The position numbers were made by a program, and so were the translations under genes. From Microcoleus sp. CSU_2_2 (GTDB taxonomy: Bacteria > Cyanobacteriota > Cyanobacteriia > Cyanobacteriales > Microcoleaceae), in assembly GCA_012035135.1 (NCBI GenBank), contig JAAUPI010000027.1:1-36526 (forward strand): 36,526 nt of DNA, given 5' to 3'. Under the pieces are notes generated by a model, which saw nothing but the letters and a program-made list of their open reading frames with translations, made no database searches and was not told the DNA's origin. Shown here piece by piece: positions 33,406 through 36,526 of the stretch (position 1 is the first letter of the stretch; every line of letters begins with the position of its first letter).

Positions 33406-34233
33406 TTATCTATCTTCGACTACTCCAACTAATGATTGCAAATCGAAGTTCCTGTCTTCTCCACTGAGACAAATCCCAGCACTAATCACAGTCAAGTCAT
33501 TTTTGGCAATAGCAGAAGAGTGTCTTTCACCTGTCCGGCTAGTCCATTCAACCAGCCAATAATCATCGCGATCGCGAAATTCCTGTAACTCTCCCCCACC
33601 CATTTTTAACGCTCGCTGCAAGCGCTTTTCATCCAAAAACTTTGGATCGAAATCTTTGAGGTTCTGTGTCACTAATTCGTAAACAATTCGCATTTCTGGT
33701 GTCATGCCTTTAAAGCGAATTTCTTGAGGAAAAGTCAATTTTTTTAAAGCTGCTCTCAATTCTTCAGAAGGCAGCGGATCGGCGCGTCTGTCAATCTCCT
33801 CAAACCACCAAGAATGACCATCCCACCTTGCAACGATCGGCTCAAACTGCGAACCTTCAGTTACTAAATGAACTGGTACGGGTTTAACAAAGCCTGTACG
33901 CTGTTGAGCATCAGATTCATTAACAGGATAAGCCAGCCAAGTTTGTCCTTGCAGCACATGAGCTAGTTGCAATCGCATTGGTACAAGCAGTTGCAAATAC
34001 TCTGCCATTTGTGGCAAATTTGGCTCATCAACCACCTGAGCTATCTTCTCATTTACTGGTTGAAAAATACCCCATCCTTCAAAGTTGCGTGGCTTGGGTT
34101 GAAAGGTATAAACCATGCCACCCGCCTTTGTCCGCACCCTTCCCCTGCGCACGCAAGGTGCTAGGAATTGAGTATCGAGTAGCTTGGCTTCTTGGGTAGC
34201 AAGTTGGTTGAGGATTTTACGGATATCTGTCAT
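33406..34233 (-). CDS. Unrecognised 275-residue protein upstream of the E1-like gene
   Basis: A soluble protein, no signal peptide or membrane helix. It opens with a helical segment (DIRKILNQLATQEAKLLDTQF), then a basic RRGRVRTKAGG stretch followed by FEGWGIFQP, a beta-rich middle (VPVHLVTEGSQFEPIVARWDG, SWWFEEI), a helical region and a closing part (DDYWLVEWTSRTGERHSSAI) with a possible second small beta domain. It looks conserved in composition but I cannot name the family. It is in the same direction as the E1-like gene and 246 bases ahead of it, the gap being entirely repeats. A partner role with the E1-like protein is an inference from position only. Confidence 0.75.
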   Translation of the reverse strand: MTDIRKILNQLATQEAKLLDTQFLAPCVRRGRVRTKAGGMVYTFQPKPRNFEGWGIFQPVNEKIAQVVDEPNLPQMAEYLQLLVPMRLQLAHVLQGQTWLAYPVNESDAQQRTGFVKPVPVHLVTEGSQFEPIVARWDGHSWWFEEIDRRADPLPSEELRAALKKLTFPQEIRFKGMTPEMRIVYELVTQNLKDFDPKFLDEKRLQRALKMGGGELQEFRDRDDYWLVEWTSRTGERHSSAIAKNDLTVISAGICLSGEDRNFDLQSLVGVVEDR

Positions 34234-34602
34234 TTAGATTTTAGATTTTAGATTTTGGATTTTCGATTTTCGATTGAAGAATTGAAGGATTGAAGAACTG
34301 AAGCAAGCGATCCGATGAATACCTCCGGGGGCTTGGGAGCAAATTGTTTTGGGTAACAGGAGTTCGATCCGTAATATTATCTAGGTTAGCAAATTTGATT
34401 TTACAATGGATGACAATTTTACTGAGAAGTAAGTAGACTCACTTTAAAAAACTGGATACCCAGATTCCCGACTTATTCAAGAAGTCCGGGAGGCAAAATA
34501 TATCTCACTAACACAATTATAAAAAATATTGACATCGAGCGAGATGGTAATTTAATATTGTTGAAGCCCGCAAATTGATCTTTTGAGAGGTAGGGAGTAA
34601 AT
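34234..34602. other. Intergenic region with simple repeats and a hairpin
   Basis: Starts with low-complexity AGATTTT and GATTGAAGAA-type repeats (34237-34305). 34467-34490 is an imperfect palindrome of the CCCGACTT...AAGTCCGGG type. The last 80 bases hold the promoter of the DUF4189 gene. No gene is seen. Confidence 0.6.
34529..34558 (+). promoter_or_regulatory. Putative sigma-70 promoter of the DUF4189 gene
   Basis: A perfect TTGACA (34529-34534) is followed after 16 bases by TTTAAT (34551-34556), or after 18 by TAATAT. The leader would be about 40 bases and includes a GAGAGGTAGGGAG ribosome-site region before ATG 34603. Confidence 0.55.
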
Positions 34603-34995
34603 ATGTTACAAAAAGCCTTTTATAAGTTAGTTGTATCGACAGTTTTTACACTTCCAATTCTGGTATGTACCCAAACAGCTCAAGCTCAGGATACTCATGG
34701 AGCTACTGCTTATTCTCCCACTTCTGACGCCACCGGGATTAGTTGGGACCACGCTACAGAAAAAGAAGCATTAAACGCAGCAGTAGCAGCCTGCAATCAA
34801 CAAACTGAGGGGGCGAATGACTGCGCACCACTGACATCAAATACCAATAATTGTGGAGCAATTGCAGTAGGTAAAGGAGGTGCTGGTGCGGGTTGGGGTG
34901 ATGATAAAGCAGCCGCAGAAGCTCAAGCTCTCGCGGGTTGTAGCGAATTAGAAGGAGGGAGTTGTAAAGTTCAACTTTCGGCCTGTAATCAATAG
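34603..34995 (+). CDS. Exported DUF4189 family protein
   Basis: A 130-residue protein. Signal peptide 1-28 ends in AQA before QDTHG. The mature part has the DUF4189 pattern: GATAYSPTSDATGISWDHAT, KEALNAAVAACNQQ, a central NNCGAIAVGKGG and a second DDKAAAEAQALAGC helix, with six cysteines in the mature chain that could form three disulfides outside the cytoplasm. The family is secreted and of unknown function. It has a strong promoter and ribosome site, stands alone and ends before a large hairpin. Confidence 0.9.
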   Translation: MLQKAFYKLVVSTVFTLPILVCTQTAQAQDTHGATAYSPTSDATGISWDHATEKEALNAAVAACNQQTEGANDCAPLTSNTNNCGAIAVGKGGAGAGWGDDKAAAEAQALAGCSELEGGSCKVQLSACNQ

Positions 34996-35107
34996 ATATC
35001 TCGTAAAAAGAATCTCTTGCTGTTTGATAAATGTAGGGGGTAGGGGCGGTGCCCCCGTGCCCGCCCTGAGTGGCCGACTGTAACGATCGGGTGGTTATAA
35101 TCTTTAA

Positions 35108-35147
35108 AAAAGAGTGAATTGTGGGGAAATTTAAAATTCACTCTTTT
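35108..35147. terminator. Bidirectional terminator hairpin
   Basis: AAAAGAGTGAATT (35108-35120) pairs perfectly with AATTCACTCTTTT (35135-35147); the arms end in A and T runs, so the hairpin can terminate both the DUF4189 gene and the convergent gene at 35202. Just upstream, 35034-35070 is G/C-rich GTAGGGGG repeat DNA related to that in the kinase gene. Confidence 0.7.
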
Positions 35148-35201
35148 CTATTTTGTAGGACTTGCGATCGCATCTTTAAATGTCTATGCACCCTCAACAC
35201 G

Positions 35202-35537
35202 TTACCCCGGATAATCTCCCATTTCAGAAGTAACGACATCCGGTTTGAGCAAACTTTCAAATCTATCTTTAGACCAATATTCAGTTGGATAAGCGACTGC
35301 AATAATATCTGAAAGTCGAATCAGCCAAGTGACTTGTCCGTAAGCATCGTTATTTTCCCCGTGTTCGCTAGGGGGAACTATTACCAGAAGTTCCGCAAAC
35401 TTCCCGGACAAATTAATCGGGATGCCGCCGAAACTGCTATTATTTGTTTTAATCCAAACCTTACTGCCTCGATCGAGAGCTTCTTGCAGTCGTTGGAAGA
35501 GCAAACAGGATTTTTTGACCTTAGACTGTTTTGCCAT
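35202..35537 (-). CDS. 111-residue protein, possibly Sm-like fold, function unknown
   Basis: A small soluble protein with a basic N-terminus (AKQSKVKKS), one helix (LLFQRLQEALDRG), then a strand-rich core: KVWIKTNNSSFGGIPINLS, AELLVIVPPSE and VTWLIRLSDIIAVAYP. The order helix, bent strands, hydrophobic strand and a final LSDIIAV-type strand recalls Sm/LSm RNA-binding proteins, where a similar last strand pairs subunits in a ring. That is my pattern reading, not a family match. ATG 35537 is the first start in the frame. Confidence 0.65.
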   Translation of the reverse strand: MAKQSKVKKSCLLFQRLQEALDRGSKVWIKTNNSSFGGIPINLSGKFAELLVIVPPSEHGENNDAYGQVTWLIRLSDIIAVAYPTEYWSKDRFESLLKPDVVTSEMGDYPG

Positions 35538-35836
35538 AGTTCAAGCTCAAGTAGTTGTACTGTGTGTTAAGGTCGAGGGCGATCGCATTTTTACTCACTC
35601 AACGGACAAAAGCAAAAATGCCGATCGAACTCGCTGCTCATTACTCTACTGTATAAGAAAGTGGCAGAGTGCGATCGGGATTACGGTTTAATGGCAAAAT
35701 GGGACAAAGGTATCTGCGATCGATTTACAAAATTAGTCACAGCTTGTTCTCTCTTTTGCACTCAAATCGAGTATTATAAAACTTTATTAAGTTTGTAAGC
35801 AAGAGTAAGCAAAGGTAGTATCATATAGTCAAAAGG
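35538..35836. other. Intergenic region, no gene seen
   Basis: HIP1-rich and otherwise AT-rich DNA between divergent genes. The frames crossing it are short and lack ribosome sites. The last 80 bases (35760-35836) contain a repeated GTAAGCAA/AGTAAGCAAAGG that could belong to the left end of the tnpB element. Confidence 0.45.
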
Positions 35837-35893
35837 ATGAACAAGCGAGAATTATTGCAATCGTTAAAAAATGGAGAGTCTGAATGCGACTAG
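35837..35893 (+). other. 18-codon frame overlapping the tnpB start: AlbA_2-like gene start or leader peptide
   Basis: ATG 35837 has an AAAAGG site and reads MNKRELLQSLKNGESECD, then TAG at 35891. The sequence resembles the first residues of AlbA_2/schlafen-like domain proteins (helix, then NGES, normally followed by EFK). It overlaps the tnpB ATG by 10 bases. Either an element inserted into such a gene, or the short frame is a leader that couples translation to tnpB. Confidence 0.3.
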
Positions 35894-36526
35894 CAGAGAG
35901 ACACATCATTAAATCCACAGAACCTCGTTTCGCCCCGATTGATGCCTTAGCTTTTCAATCTAAAAATCTTTACAACGCCGCTAACTACGTAATTCGCCAA
36001 AACTTCGTATACGGATGGGGGTATCTCAATTACCACAAAATGGCTCAGTTAATGAAATCTCATCCAGCATATCAGGCATTACCAGCCAAGGTAAGTCAAC
36101 AAATATTAATGATATTGGACCAGAATTGGCAAGCTTTTTTTGAAGCAGTCAAAGCTTACAAAACTGAACCCACAAAATTTACTGGTCGTCCAAAATTACC
36201 CAAGTACAAAGATAAAATCAAAGGACGAAACATTCTCATTTATACGATTCAGGCAATTAGTAGCAAGGAATTGAAGAAAGGAATTATCCAGCTTTCAGGG
36301 ACTAATATTTTAATTAAAACCCAGGTAAAACCCGATCAAATTTGTCAAGTTAGATTGGTTCCCAAATGTGATTCCTATGTGATTGAGGTAATTTACAATG
36401 AACCGGAGTCCCCCCTGGATGAAAACCCAAAAGAATCAGTAGCTAGTATAGATTTAGGATTGAATAATTTAGTGGCGTTAACTTCAAATCAGCCGGGATT
36501 TGTCCCTTTACTGATTAACGGGCGAC
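35884..36526 (+). mobile_element. tnpB: tnpB (IS200/IS605 family), truncated by the window edge
   Basis: ATG 35884, with GGAGAG upstream, opens a frame that runs to the last base (214 codons). It reads ERHIIKSTEPRFAPIDAL, SKNLYNAANYVIRQNF, KMAQLMKSHPAYQALPAKVS and FTGRPKLPKYK, all typical of TnpB, an RNA-guided nuclease ancestral to Cas12 that promotes retention of its element. The first RuvC catalytic aspartate is D190 in SIDLGLNNLVAL. The rest of RuvC, the zinc finger and the right end with the guide RNA region lie outside. No tnpA transposase is present in the 2 kb upstream. Confidence 0.92.

Overview
The window comes from a cyanobacterium, most likely a filamentous Oscillatoriales type (Microcoleus/Oscillatoria-like; this is an inference). 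The signs are frequent HIP1-type GCGATCGC octamers (for example 6433-6440), a giant HstK-like Ser/Thr-His kinase, a cyanobacteriochrome-type GAF domain, an ABA4-like carotenoid protein, urease genes split across the locus, and many short palindromic and heptameric repeats of the kind that crowd these genomes. No rRNA, tRNA or CRISPR array was seen.

Layout. 1-183 is the tail of a membrane protein. 266-9753 is a signalling block: a hybrid Ser/Thr kinase/AAA/GAF/PAS/His kinase/receiver protein split by a frameshift at a G-tract, then a receiver-histidine kinase and a NarL-type response regulator that look like a phosphorelay. 10218-10610 is a small membrane-anchored protein. 10677-14635 (minus) is a PAS/GAF sensor whose last GAF carries both cysteine motifs of a DXCF cyanobacteriochrome, followed after a one-base frameshift by a GGDEF domain: in effect a light-responsive diguanylate cyclase. 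14933-20443 holds ureD, ureA, ureB and ureC, with a permease fragment, a nucleotidyltransferase (MNT) fragment and a GT61 glycosyltransferase inserted among them. 20599-24114 (minus) has a membrane protein, a pentapeptide-repeat protein and a cyanobacterial protein of unknown function. 24184-27882 has a CRTISO/CrtI-like oxidoreductase (split by a one-base frameshift), a 31-residue membrane peptide, an internalin-type LRR protein and an ABA4-like protein. 27905-31786 is an envelope and metabolic region (L,D-transpeptidase, Pro/Ala-rich secreted protein, sorbosone/glucose-dehydrogenase-like lipoprotein, DUF924). 31930-34233 (minus) holds a peptidoglycan-binding membrane protein, a ThiF/E1-like adenylyltransferase and an unrecognised 275-residue protein. 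The right end has a secreted DUF4189 protein, a 111-residue possibly Sm-like protein and a tnpB truncated by the window edge.

Two themes stand out. First, short repeats have entered coding sequences: palindromes with the core CAAGATGCC lie in frame inside the histidine kinase ATPase domain and UreC and at the C-terminus of the ABA4-like protein, while ACAGTTG heptamers abut or supply the stop codons of four genes. Second, three large genes and one fragment are broken by single-base length changes, three of these four at homopolymer runs. That may be sequencing error, recent decay or a phase-variable switch, and should be settled before the functions are trusted.
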